DNA of 64,000 bases, taken from the NCBI GenBank assembly GCA_013076295.1, contig RQOL01000465.1, positions 1 through 64,000 of the forward strand, written 5' to 3'. The notes under the pieces are model-generated. The model saw nothing but the letters and a program-made list of their open reading frames with translations, ran no database searches and had not been told where the DNA came from. Shown here one piece after another: positions 55,001-64,000 of the stretch. Source of the stretch: Sanderia malayensis (Eukaryota > Cnidaria > Scyphozoa > Semaeostomeae > Pelagiidae). Position numbers and translations under genes: made by a program. Each line of letters starts with the position of its first letter. Position 1 is the stretch's first letter.

Positions 55001-57557
55001 TTCCAAGAAGTCCTGTAAAGGTCTTCACAAACTTTTGAGCATTAATCGCGTTGCTCTCAAAGGCGTCTACCAAAACACACACCAAACCCGAGGGCTCAGA
55101 TTGTGGTTCTACCGGATCGGCTTTGTTGCACTTTATGGTGTGATGAACATTCATTCCTGGTTTGCCACGCCACTCCAGGTAATAAGATCCACCAAGAACG
55201 ATCCGGACACTTTCACAACACTCCAGTGTCCGGGGGTGTTTATCAACAACAACACGATCTGGGTCCTGCGTAGCGCCTGTATCAAAAGAGATATGCTTTG
55301 CCATGCTCTCCGATATTGCCTATGGGAGTATGGCTTTCCTTTTCTCTGTGAAAACTGCAATCTCTCCATTGAAAATAGCTTTTGGATAAGAAATTGCATA
55401 CAACATTAAGATTATCCCTCTCTCATCCCAATAACTAATGATAACTAATGTACTTATTAAATTTAACTCTTCAATATGTAGTATTACATATTCCAAATTA
55501 AAATTGCAGTTTTCATGAACACCAAGGAAACCACGAACAAAGGTTACCCCTTGAAGTTGGTGTTTGAGCTTTAAACTAATGTAACCGGCAATCTTCTTTT
55601 TTTACTATGACCAAACTTAATGGTGAGAAAGCGCGAAGCATCGAGAGAACAGACATCAGTGTCGTTGATTTGTGCCACGCGAGTGCGAATTTGATATTGA
55701 ACAATTCTGTCAACATCGCTGGACACTCCACATGATGAATGAAGACATTAATACAATCTACATACAGGACCAATTATCTCTCATTCATCTTCACCATCCA
55801 TTGATAACTGTCAAGAATAATAATTAACTGGTTACTATTTTTTACTAATGTAATTTTTTTACATATATAAAAAATTTGCAGGATTAATCTACTCTCTGTT
55901 TGTGTCTAATAACCTCATCAATGTTAATTTTTAATGAGATGCATTTCTGTAGTTTATCTTAACCAATAATAGAAGTTTATCTCACATTGAAACGAGGCCA
56001 TTGTATCACATTGAAAAGACTTTGGCCTCAATTCCATCAATGGCACCGCTAACTTTTGAAATGCCATGAATCAGCTTAACTTTGGCATCACAAAAAATTA
56101 TCAAGAGGACAACTTTAAGTTTCAAAACTATCTCCAGATTTACAGAGAGCATTTTCAATGTGTCTCACAGGTAGGTGAATACGTTTACATCTTATATTTA
56201 ACCATTTGCAATTCAATCACCAGCTTAATTTTTGTTAGGCCATCCAAACTTCACTGATTGCCCAGACACACGACACGACAGTTTCTTCGGTTAGGCCATG
56301 CAAACCTTAACAATTGTTTTACAACTTTACAGTTTCGCTGATTCAAAAATAAATTTCTGGTGCCCTGACTATATGTGCCTACGAGTGCCAGCTTGGACTG
56401 AAAATAATTCTTTCAGTATTTACCACTTTATGGATTCCTTTGTGCCATTGCCTCGATGTGTTACATACATCAACATCTGGAAACTAAAGTTAACGGAAGT
56501 TTTTTACCAATATTAATGATGAATGACATAAAAATCATCTTCAAAGGCTTTTCCCGTTTAGTTTCATTGTTGTATGTCAGGGAAGCTACTGTAATGATGT
56601 TTACAGTAAAAAATTTTTAAGCTCTAGGAAAACTAACCTGGATGTTACATACACACACTGTCAGGTGATCTAATTAATAATTCATGCATTACATGAACAC
56701 TTGCCCAAATGCAGAAAGCCAATGAAAATATATTACAACAACATGAAAGTTTGTTTCCACTAATTGATAAACAATCTCTATCTACCTCTTTCTATTAGTA
56801 CGTCAAGTTATGTAGCAAAGCATAAATATAATTTTCACAGATTTTGCATTTCAAACATGTTTTTGAAGTAATCCAGAAAGGGGATCAATCAATGCGGCTT
56901 CACAACTATTATATTGTTCTATTGTCCTGTATTATTTGGCACTATTAATTATTCCTTTTTTCCCATATGATACTTAGCAAACAAATGCTGAAGTGCTGAA
57001 CCAAAGCTGTCAATGTCACTAATGTTTGCTAATCACACCATGCAATTGTCAAATGACTCAAACAAACCTTTACTACAACATATATGAAAAATAAATGGAA
57101 CCCTTAACAAACTCATGGAGAGAGAATTCTGCCTAGGTAAGTTCCAATCACATTTTAATTTCACTAGCTTTTTGTGACAGGCTATTGCCTCATAATAATT
57201 GACTGAAATGGGAAACTGCTAAAATGACAATGTATTACCTATATCATTGTGATTGAAATGAAATTCTTGCCCGATATCAAACCTCATCTGTTATGACCTA
57301 TGTATATTAGTCAAATTTAAGTTAACTTCGATTTACATTAATTAGCTTTTCATTAACCTTACACCAAAAGTATTGTGTTTCAGAGGTCTATTGCCACTAT
57401 ATGATCCATTTTAGCCTGTCCACCAATACGAGGCTACATTTCTCAAAACGAGGCTAATCTGTCAGTCTCTATTTATACACCCCAAAAAGCATAAGCGAAA
57501 GCGAATAGAACACGTGCATGCATACCAACCAGTTAACTAATCTCAACAACAGACTAT
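55001..57557. other. Unassigned AT-rich region
   Basis: Contains the 3' remainder of Helitron copy B up to perhaps 55410, with a CCGGACACT...AGTGTCCGG hairpin at about 55207-55237. From there to 57557 I see only short, poorly supported frames and no repeat with a partner in this window. Confidence 0.55.
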
Positions 57558-57712
57558 CAGGCGAGCGCAGCAAACCAATCAATTAGACGTGGCATGAGCG
57601 CCAGCGAATGCAGTTCGCGCCATCCAATCACCCTTTGTTGATAAAACACTCTTAGGCGAGCAGAGCGAGCCAATCTAATGGATGGGCATGAGCGGGAGCG
57701 AATGTAGCGCAC
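57558..57712 (-). repeat. Two degenerate relatives of the 114-bp satellite
   Basis: AGGCGAGCGCAGC...GGCATGAGCG...GCGAATGCAG (57558-57621) and AGGCGAGCAGAGCGAGC...GGCATGAGCG...GCGAATGTAG (57653-57712) follow the reverse complement of the satellite monomer, but the central third is shorter and diverged. A third partial block GAGCGAACGAGCGAAGCGAA follows near 57745. Confidence 0.75.
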
Positions 57713-58980
57713 CAACCAGATTAAGCTTTTTTCCCTTGATGGGCTGGAGCGAACGAGCGAAGCGAATGATGACCCCTAGTTGTCATAATATTGTAAGAGC
57801 AACAATGAATTTTCAGTATAATGAACATAACAGAATACTTTAAAGATAATTTCTTTGAGGTTTTTAATTGAAAATTAAAAGTATCAATATACTTTGACTT
57901 CAATATGTGAAGCTCTAGCTGTAGAGTTTTGTCCACCATTTTGTTTGAGGTGGCTGGCCTGGAAATTTTCACACGCTCACAGATGGAGGATTGCCGTTAG
58001 CGCTCTATGTAGCCTGCGTGCAGCCTCAAAATCTTCAAACGTGAAGAGTAGAGTCTGCGCAACAATGAACGAAAGCTTGTAAAAGCCTCGTGTTCATAAA
58101 CTGTAATCCTCTTTATCTTCTCCTTGTCTGTTGTTTAGTAACCAATCAAATCTATCTGGCAACCTTCTGCCAGATGATTTGATTGATCAAATGCAATTTC
58201 CATTGTCCTAATCGCCGTTCCACCATGTGAAAATGGCAAAGCATCGCGCGGGTCGGGTTATTTTTATTATTATTCTCAAAATGGCGATCATAGCTGCAAA
58301 AAAGGAAAGCTGTTCCTTGGAAGACTTATTTTTGGATAAAATAAGCAAAAATCATATGCATGACATTCTCAGAACAATATGTGCAACGTCTCAATTCACT
58401 GACAACAAATGTTGGAATGTAGGCCATATCTCTTGGCTTTGTTATTGACAAGGATTATGAGTGTTGAAAAGACAGAGGATTGACCCAATCAAAAAAAAAA
58501 TAACAGGAAAGACTACGTGACAGTATATTATATTATGTTGGTTCGCAATTCTAAAAACGCAACACTCTTCAAAAATAAGTTTTCTCTAAGGAAATTACTC
58601 TCTGTGCGACACATGTTACCTTCATTTCTTCACTCAGTTTGATTTCCGATTCCGACTTCACTTTTGGTGAGATTTTTCCCAAACTTTTTAAGCTACGTAA
58701 GCAGTAAGTTGGTGTTCAGGAAATCTGACTTAAATTATTAACCTTTAATTGTCAAACATATCAGTCCCGAGAGAAGAAATGAGACAAGGATAAAATTCAG
58801 CAGGAGAGTGACTTCGTGCGGTATTGAAAGCGGGGCGCTTTCACTCAGCGGATTTTCTATTTGAAAGTGAGGCAGCTTTTCTGAAAATAGCTAGCCAATT
58901 ACGGCAGAATTTACTTAGCAAGATGCTTGTGGTTAACCCCTCTCAGGAACTGAAAATTACGGTCGCCCAAAAGTTCACGG
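57713..58980. other. Unassigned region
   Basis: Non-coding by inspection. A 73-codon frame at 58227-58448 follows a good start context but has no recognisable features and no continuation. Confidence 0.5.
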
Positions 58981-59078
58981 CAATTTCAATTTGATCACGA
59001 CAATTTCAGTTTGCTCACGGCAATTTCAATTTGCTCACGGCAATATCAATTTGCTCACGGCAATTTCAATTTTACAAT
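58981..59078. repeat. 20-bp tandem repeat, 5 copies
   Basis: CAATTTCAATTTGCTCACGG-type units repeat with a 20-bp period, and another partial unit lies at 59094-59112. They are 120 bp before the IS3-like transposase and may be its subterminal repeats or binding sites. Confidence 0.9.
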
Positions 59079-59199
59079 AGAAAACAACCCAGTACAATAT
59101 CAATTTGCTCATGTATAATTATTATTTCCATGGGCTTTATTAAGAGATGACCGCCAACAGACACTGGCTTCTATTAAATGCCGATTGCTGTTTGAAAAG

Positions 59200-60339
59200 A
59201 TGGCGGACAACGAAAGAGTAATACTGGAATCACTATTTTATAAAGGACACAAGTACCAACAGATTTGTGAAATGATGAAAACAGATCACAACATAAATCT
59301 TAGCCTTGCTCAGCTGAAACGAAAGCTCAAACAATACAACCTTAGAAGAAACAAGGTGGAATATAATCGTCAGTCATTAAGAAATTCTATCATGGAAATC
59401 CTTGATGGACCTGGAAGTTCTTGGGGCTACCGCAGCGTTTGGCATGCGCTACAGCAGCGAGGTATACGAGTACCAAGAAAAGCTGTAGAGGAAATTGTGC
59501 GTGAGGTTGATCCTGATGGAGTAGCAACCAGAAAGAGTCATAAGCTGCGTAGGCGTGAATACATCTGCCCTGGGCCAAATGAAGTTTGGCATGCTGATGG
59601 GTACGACAAGCTAAAGCCATTTGGCTTCCCGATACATGGATGCATCGATGGCTATAGCAGGAAAGTTTTATGGCTGTACATCACACGTTCCAACAATTTG
59701 CCTGACAATATAGCTGCATATTACTTGGAAACTGTTCGTGCGCAAGGAGGTTGTCCCAAAGAGCTATACACTGATTTGGGCACAGAAAATGGCATAATGG
59801 CTGGAGTTCATTCATTCTTTACAGATGATGTGGACAGTCATAAGTATGTTCCATCTCCCCGTAATCAGCGGATTGAGGGATGCTGGAGTTTTCTCAAGAA
59901 AAGCTGGTCATCATGGTGGATTTCTTTCTTTAAAGATTTGGAGTCTAAAGGTGATCTTAACATGTTTGATCCGGTTCAGAAAGAATGTTTGTGGTTTTGT
60001 TTTGCAAAAATAGTACAAACAAGTCTTGATGAAATAAAGAATAACTGGAACATTCATTACATAAGGAAATCCAGATTTGATACAGTCAGTGGGAGACCAG
60101 ATGCCTTGTACACAATCCCAGAGTTTCATGGTGGTATCAGCGATCTTATTGTGCCTGTGACAAATGCAGACTTGGATTATGCTTACTCTCATCTTGTTGA
60201 AGCCAGTGATAACAACTCAGACTATGAGGAGCACTTCCAATATGTCATAGATGAATTGCAATTGACTGCAGCTAATGACTGGAAGACTGGTCTAGATCTT
60301 TATAAAACAATCACAAATTTAGCCGTAAATGGAATATAG
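59200..60339 (+). CDS. IS3-like (IS3EU-type) DDE transposase
   Basis: I use ATG 59200 in the context AAGATGGCGG; the frame is then 379 codons and intact. An N-terminal helix-turn-helix (YQQICEMMK...AQLKRKLKQY) is followed by WGYRSVWHALQQRGIRVPRK, which mirrors the HTH_21 segment of bacterial IS3 OrfB. The RVE core has Asp in VWHADGYDK, Asp in LYTDLGTENG and Glu in RNQRIEGCWSF, with about 33 residues between the last two. This fits eukaryotic IS3-like DNA transposons. The convergent HECT gene may belong to the same element. Confidence 0.85.
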   Translation: MADNERVILESLFYKGHKYQQICEMMKTDHNINLSLAQLKRKLKQYNLRRNKVEYNRQSLRNSIMEILDGPGSSWGYRSVWHALQQRGIRVPRKAVEEIVREVDPDGVATRKSHKLRRREYICPGPNEVWHADGYDKLKPFGFPIHGCIDGYSRKVLWLYITRSNNLPDNIAAYYLETVRAQGGCPKELYTDLGTENGIMAGVHSFFTDDVDSHKYVPSPRNQRIEGCWSFLKKSWSSWWISFFKDLESKGDLNMFDPVQKECLWFCFAKIVQTSLDEIKNNWNIHYIRKSRFDTVSGRPDALYTIPEFHGGISDLIVPVTNADLDYAYSHLVEASDNNSDYEEHFQYVIDELQLTAANDWKTGLDLYKTITNLAVNGI

Positions 60340-60775
60340 GACAATGCTCTTTTCAGTATTCACAAGGCATTAATTTTCAAAAACTCTCTTGATTGCATAT
60401 ATTCAAAATATCTTCCCATGAACTTAACTGTAACAATAACTTTAGAATGTAGTATAAAAATATATCAACCTTAGCCACCTTATCATAAAAATTTAGGAAT
60501 ACCCTCTCACCTAGTGAAAATATACTGGTACTCAAAACAGGTCAAGAGTAAACATTTCGCTATTCAGATACGCCATCCATTCACATAATGCAGAGTGAAC
60601 ATGGCCGGTACGTGCATTGTTTATCCTGAATTGTTTTGAGTATTTTAGAAAAGCTAATAATGACAATCTTTCAATGTAAAAGGCCACAAAATATAACTTG
60701 AAATAAACATGTTTTTGAAATAGAACAGAATAATTAATAAAAAGTTATGCATCAACATCAAAATATCAACAGTTC
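60340..60775. other. Spacer between convergent genes
   Basis: 436 bp of AT-rich sequence between the transposase and HECT stops. No gene seen. Confidence 0.6.
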
Positions 60776-62713
60776 TTAAGACCGACCAAATGCTTGACCT
60801 TTGCAGTAAACCGTCATAAAAATGTCTTTAAATTCTTCATATTTGACCATGTGTACAGCAGGAAGTGTGATTTCCAACACACAAGCACCCACAACTGGAT
60901 AGCAAACTGTGTGTTTAGGGTTGGCTTCCCTACACGAATGGTTGAATTTAACAGTAATCTTAATATTGCTTTCAGTTAGATCCCTATGGCCCTTTCCTGC
61001 CAACCACTGCATCACTCCTGCTGGTGTCAGGTCTGCACACTGATACCTTTCCTCTCCATTACTTTCTTTGTACTCATCATCTCCGTCATCATAATTCCAG
61101 GCTACAGCAGAAGCAATACTTGACATCTTTTGATCTTCCAGACAAGAGATAAAATCTTGAAAGTTGTCTAGTACTTGGTCTTCAGCAGCTCTATGTTGGT
61201 TATCTTTCTCAGGAAAATCAGGATACAGCAGGTTTACCAAGTAATTGGCATCAACCTCATCTGCCTTTCCCTTGATGAAAAGAGCTTGACGTAACTTTGA
61301 ATTGTTCATCAAGTGTTTCTTCAAGTCATATGCTTGAAACCCTTCCATCAACTCTTTTAATGCCAGTTGCCTTCTGCTAACCATACTCACAACAATGGAG
61401 CCAACAATATCTTCAATTTTTTCTTCCTTTAATGGACCAGTATATCCATGATCAAGGATTAGATCGTGACAATCCATGAAATTGCTTCTGATTTCAGCAA
61501 TTTCTTCCCTCTCTGAAGATGTTAAATGGAGAGAAGGATCTAGGCTACTCAAATCTACATCTGGATTAATCATAGCGTTGTACACAACCTCTTCCAAGAA
61601 GCAAGGAGGAGGCCCATTCTGTGCAATGCTAGCTGCAATAATCTCTCCTGCAGTCCTAAATGCTCCATTTTTTATGAAAAATGTCGAATGGACTGGGGTA
61701 CCCTTCGGGAACAAAGATTTACCAATATCTTTCATTGTGTCTGCAAAGAACTCTCTGGATAAAGCACCAGTATCAATTCCTAATTCGCCCAGAAACTTGA
61801 CAACAACTCTGCTGTTTGCTGGCTTCTGCTTCCTTTCTCGTTGCCACAGTTGGATAATGCGGTTAATGGGTACTTCTCGTCTTGTTGTTAGAAATATTTG
61901 CTCAGTTTGCAGGACTTTCTCATGTAACTCTTGAACAACTTGTGAAGTATCATGTAGCTCCATTACTCCCTTTTTTGACGTCTCCATACCATCAGCCAAT
62001 TCAATGTCATCATCTACAATATCCTTGTTTAAAGTAGCATGCAGAGACAATGCTAGCTCATGATCTTTGGTTACCTGTGAATTGCTGGGTGATTCTTTAA
62101 TGGAGTAGTTGCTGTTATTGAAAGCTGGTATTTCGAGAATGCTATCATTGCTATCAAATGATTTATTCTCTTGATACAGAAGGTATCCTTCACCGGGATT
62201 ACTATTGAAATGCAAGTCAAAATCTGCTTTGGCACAAATATACAATGCTATTCTTCTAAAGTCTTTGCCGACTTCCTCCTGATATCTTCCAATTGTAAAA
62301 TGTTCACTCTGTGAGCCTGGGATGTAAACTGCTTCCTAGAAATGCTGAACTAGTAGTACATATTCAACATCTTCATTGTAGCAATTGCTATGATATGCCT
62401 TCCATTTATTGATAGCTTTTTCCAATAATGTTACAGAAGGATCTAGTACATTCACCCTCAGCACCAAACGTTTCCCATGTTTCTTTCTCAAACTATCAGT
62501 TTTCGGATGCCATTCAGCAATGCCAATATTAATAACAACTTCTTTGCTTATAGATTTTTGTGGGAGAGCCATCCCTTTGCCCTTTTTCGACACACTATCT
62601 TTCCACTGAATTCCCTTTTCTCTCTTAAAACTTATGAGACTCTTGACTCGTCCAAAACTGGGGCCACTGGAACCACTGGGACCAGCACCACCTCCTTTAT
62701 GATAGTTGATCAC
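60776..62713 (-). pseudogene. HECT-type ubiquitin-ligase-like protein with in-frame TAG
   Basis: The frame runs from GTG 62713 to 60776 (about 645 codons) with one TAG at 62336-62338, across which similarity in composition and frame continues. The N-terminal part is Gly/Ser-rich and then basic. The C-terminal 370 residues match a HECT domain: IIQLWQRERKQK, VKFLGELGIDTGALSREFF, and a final GACVLEITLP where the thioester cysteine is expected, ending in an AFG tail. HECT ligases pass ubiquitin to substrates. No ATG precedes the GTG before an upstream TGA, so a 5' exon may be missing or was displaced by the neighbouring retrotransposon. Confidence 0.75.
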
Positions 62714-62727
62714 GATGATAGTTCAAG

Positions 62728-64000
62728 ATGGTGGGTGTAACACCGCTTGTTCTTGCTGTATTTTGCATGTGTCTGGCTCAGTTTTGTGCCTCAGCTACTT
62801 ACAAAGTCAAATTTTTCGACTCTTTCAAAAGAAGAACCGAACAACAACATAGGTTTTCATCTGGAGCTATTGGTAGTTTGCTTGGAGCAATGAAAACATG
62901 GGAGAACGCTTCTGCCAATATGCATGGCCTAAATCAGGGAACGCCTAAGTCGAGGTTGATGATGAGGAAACAGAGGAAACAAAGGAGCGTCTATGAAAAG
63001 TCAACTTGTACACTTAGAAAGTATGTTTTGATTATGACTATACTTCTCAGCGGAGACATCAGTTTAAATCCTGGACCAGTTAAACACCCGTGCTCCATTT
63101 GCTTCAGACCAGTTGCCAGAAACCATAAAGCTGTGTCCTGTGATGCATGCAATGGGGAAGTTCACATTCACTGTGAAGGAATAACCAGAAAGAAGTATAA
63201 AGATCTTGCAAAGCTTGATGAGTTTCCATGGACATGCAGGCGATGTTGCTCAACTAATCTGCCATTTTCTAATATCAACAATGGAGTGATAGAATATCAG
63301 ATCGATAATTCTGACTATTCAAATGGTGTCGATATGCCTGCTTTTCTGGAGGTAGATTTCCAGCAAATAAAGGAAAAGAGTGTCTTGAAAATGCTTCACC
63401 TTAACATCAATGGTTTATTATCCAAGTTAGACTATATGAGACTGTTAGCGGAAAAAGTAGGATTTGACATATTGAGCTTGAATGAGACAAAAATAGCTGC
63501 AGATATTGGAGATGAAGATATCCATATTAATGGCTACTCAGTTTTTAGAAATGATAGGTCAAGACATGGAGGTGGGGTACCTTTGTATGTTAAAGAGACA
63601 ATAGAAGCATACCTAGTAAAAGAATGGGAAGAAGAAGGTATTGAAGCTGTTTGGATAAAGATCTGCTTAAAAAATAGTAGCCCATTAATAGCATGCAGTT
63701 TGTATAGACCACCTAACAATGGCAAAGATGTGGAAGACATGGAGGCAGTGTATAATTATCTGGCAAAAGTTAAGAGTAAACTGAAAGAAGTCAAGGAGGT
63801 GCATGTTTTTGGTGATTTCAACTGCAATATGTTGAAATCCAATGCTTTGTCATCACTGGTTAAGGACACATGTAATATCATGGGTGGGGCACAGTTAATT
63901 AAAAACCCAACCAGAGAAACAGCAACTTCATCATCTCTGATTGATATTTTCATCTGCACTGCTGAGCATTTTATCAAAGACTGTGGAATTATTAAAACTG
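62728..64000 (+). CDS. CR1/L2-type non-LTR retrotransposon ORF: leader, 2A, PHD, endonuclease (3' end outside window)
   Basis: The frame is open from ATG 62728 to the window end (424 codons). It starts with a hydrophobic stretch (MVGVTPLVLAVFCMCLAQF) that looks like a signal peptide, then a basic region (RKQRKQR), a 2A-like GDISLNPGP, a C4HC3 PHD finger (CSIC, CDAC, HIHC, CRRC) and the APE-type endonuclease with NINGLLSK, LSLNETK, SLYRPPN, FGDFNCN and SSLIDIFI. Reverse transcriptase should follow beyond the window. PHD plus APE is typical of CR1/L2/REX-like elements. Confidence 0.88.
   Translation, partial: MVGVTPLVLAVFCMCLAQFCASATYKVKFFDSFKRRTEQQHRFSSGAIGSLLGAMKTWENASANMHGLNQGTPKSRLMMRKQRKQRSVYEKSTCTLRKYVLIMTILLSGDISLNPGPVKHPCSICFRPVARNHKAVSCDACNGEVHIHCEGITRKKYKDLAKLDEFPWTCRRCCSTNLPFSNINNGVIEYQIDNSDYSNGVDMPAFLEVDFQQIKEKSVLKMLHLNINGLLSKLDYMRLLAEKVGFDILSLNETKIAADIGDEDIHINGYSVFRNDRSRHGGGVPLYVKETIEAYLVKEWEEEGIEAVWIKICLKNSSPLIACSLYRPPNNGKDVEDMEAVYNYLAKVKSKLKEVKEVHVFGDFNCNMLKSNALSSLVKDTCNIMGGAQLIKNPTRETATSSSLIDIFICTAEHFIKDCGIIKT
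63052..63078 (+). promoter_or_regulatory. 2A-like ribosome-skipping motif
   Basis: Codes for GDISLNPGP after the hydrophobic VLIMTILLS, matching the pattern of 2A peptides (D-V/I-x-x-NPGP) found in APE-type retrotransposons. Skipping between the last Gly and Pro would release the leader peptide from the PHD-endonuclease protein. Confidence 0.75.

Noticed and set aside
55207..55237. Helitron 3' terminal hairpin
   Set aside because: A 9-bp hairpin is present, but no CTRR end follows at the expected distance and copy A has no matching end for comparison.
54996..55409. 137-codon frame after the Helitron helicase as a further gene
   Set aside because: An antisense frame of similar length is open over the same stretch, neither has a recognised domain, and it lies in decaying Helitron sequence.
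58227..58448. Small host gene of 73 codons
   Set aside because: No recognisable features, no adjoining exon signals and length within chance expectation.
7827..62338. Stop-codon reassignment, because many genes have a single in-frame stop
   Set aside because: The internal stops are of all three kinds (TAG, TAA, TGA), and intact neighbours use all three as terminators; decay of mobile elements explains this better.

Overview
This window looks like transposon-rich nuclear DNA of an invertebrate metazoan. The evidence is spliced genes, animal-type Copia, Gypsy, PIF/Harbinger, Helitron, Polinton and 2A-bearing non-LTR elements, and AT-rich spacers. A cnidarian or sponge would fit, but the sequence alone does not settle the phylum. 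I see no confident single-copy host gene; nearly everything is a mobile element, a relic or a repeat.

Layout. 1-4068 is a 114-bp satellite with a higher-order period. About 4641-5174 and 31889-34760 are the two halves of a duplicated block whose second copy is at 38496-39014 and 42673-45480. A Polinton/Maverick (adintovirus-like) element (about 5428-31888) lies inside the first copy. It carries basic core-like proteins, a broken Fic gene, packaging ATPase, chromodomain integrase, putative virion proteins, a remnant of the major capsid gene, an adenain-type protease and a protein-primed DNA polymerase B. A Copia retrotransposon (18490-29020) is inserted in the polymerase gene. A two-exon DNA transposon (20527-26730), whose protein ends in a FEN1/PIN-like nuclease domain, is inserted in the Copia integrase. 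Each insertion has a clean target duplication, which fixes their order.

33208-34619 is a small element in the duplicated block, followed by a broken Helitron (34913-38470, Rep half kept). 39015-42670 is a PIF/Harbinger element in the second copy of the block, and the uninterrupted target is preserved at 5159-5161. 45586-55000 is a second Helitron (helicase half kept) split by a young Gypsy element (45685-51565) with apparently identical 226-bp LTRs and intact gag, pro and pol; gag ends in a UGA-CUA-G readthrough context. 55000-59180 is mostly unassigned sequence with two degenerate satellite relics and a 20-bp tandem repeat. 59200-60339 is an intact IS3-like (IS3EU-type) transposase, convergent with a HECT ubiquitin-ligase-like ORF broken by one stop. 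The last 1.3 kb is the 5' part of a CR1/L2-type retrotransposon with a hydrophobic leader, a 2A-like motif, a PHD finger and an APE endonuclease.

Function. The Polinton combines capsid, packaging, integration and replication genes. Several genes overlap by ATGA or TAATG, and the putative early promoters carry perfect heat-shock-element arrays plus CCAAT and TATA boxes. The element is dead: its capsid gene is truncated and its polymerase is stopped and interrupted. The Gypsy element, the Harbinger MADF gene, the IS3-like transposase and the visible CR1/L2 ORF are the intact coding units outside the Polinton.
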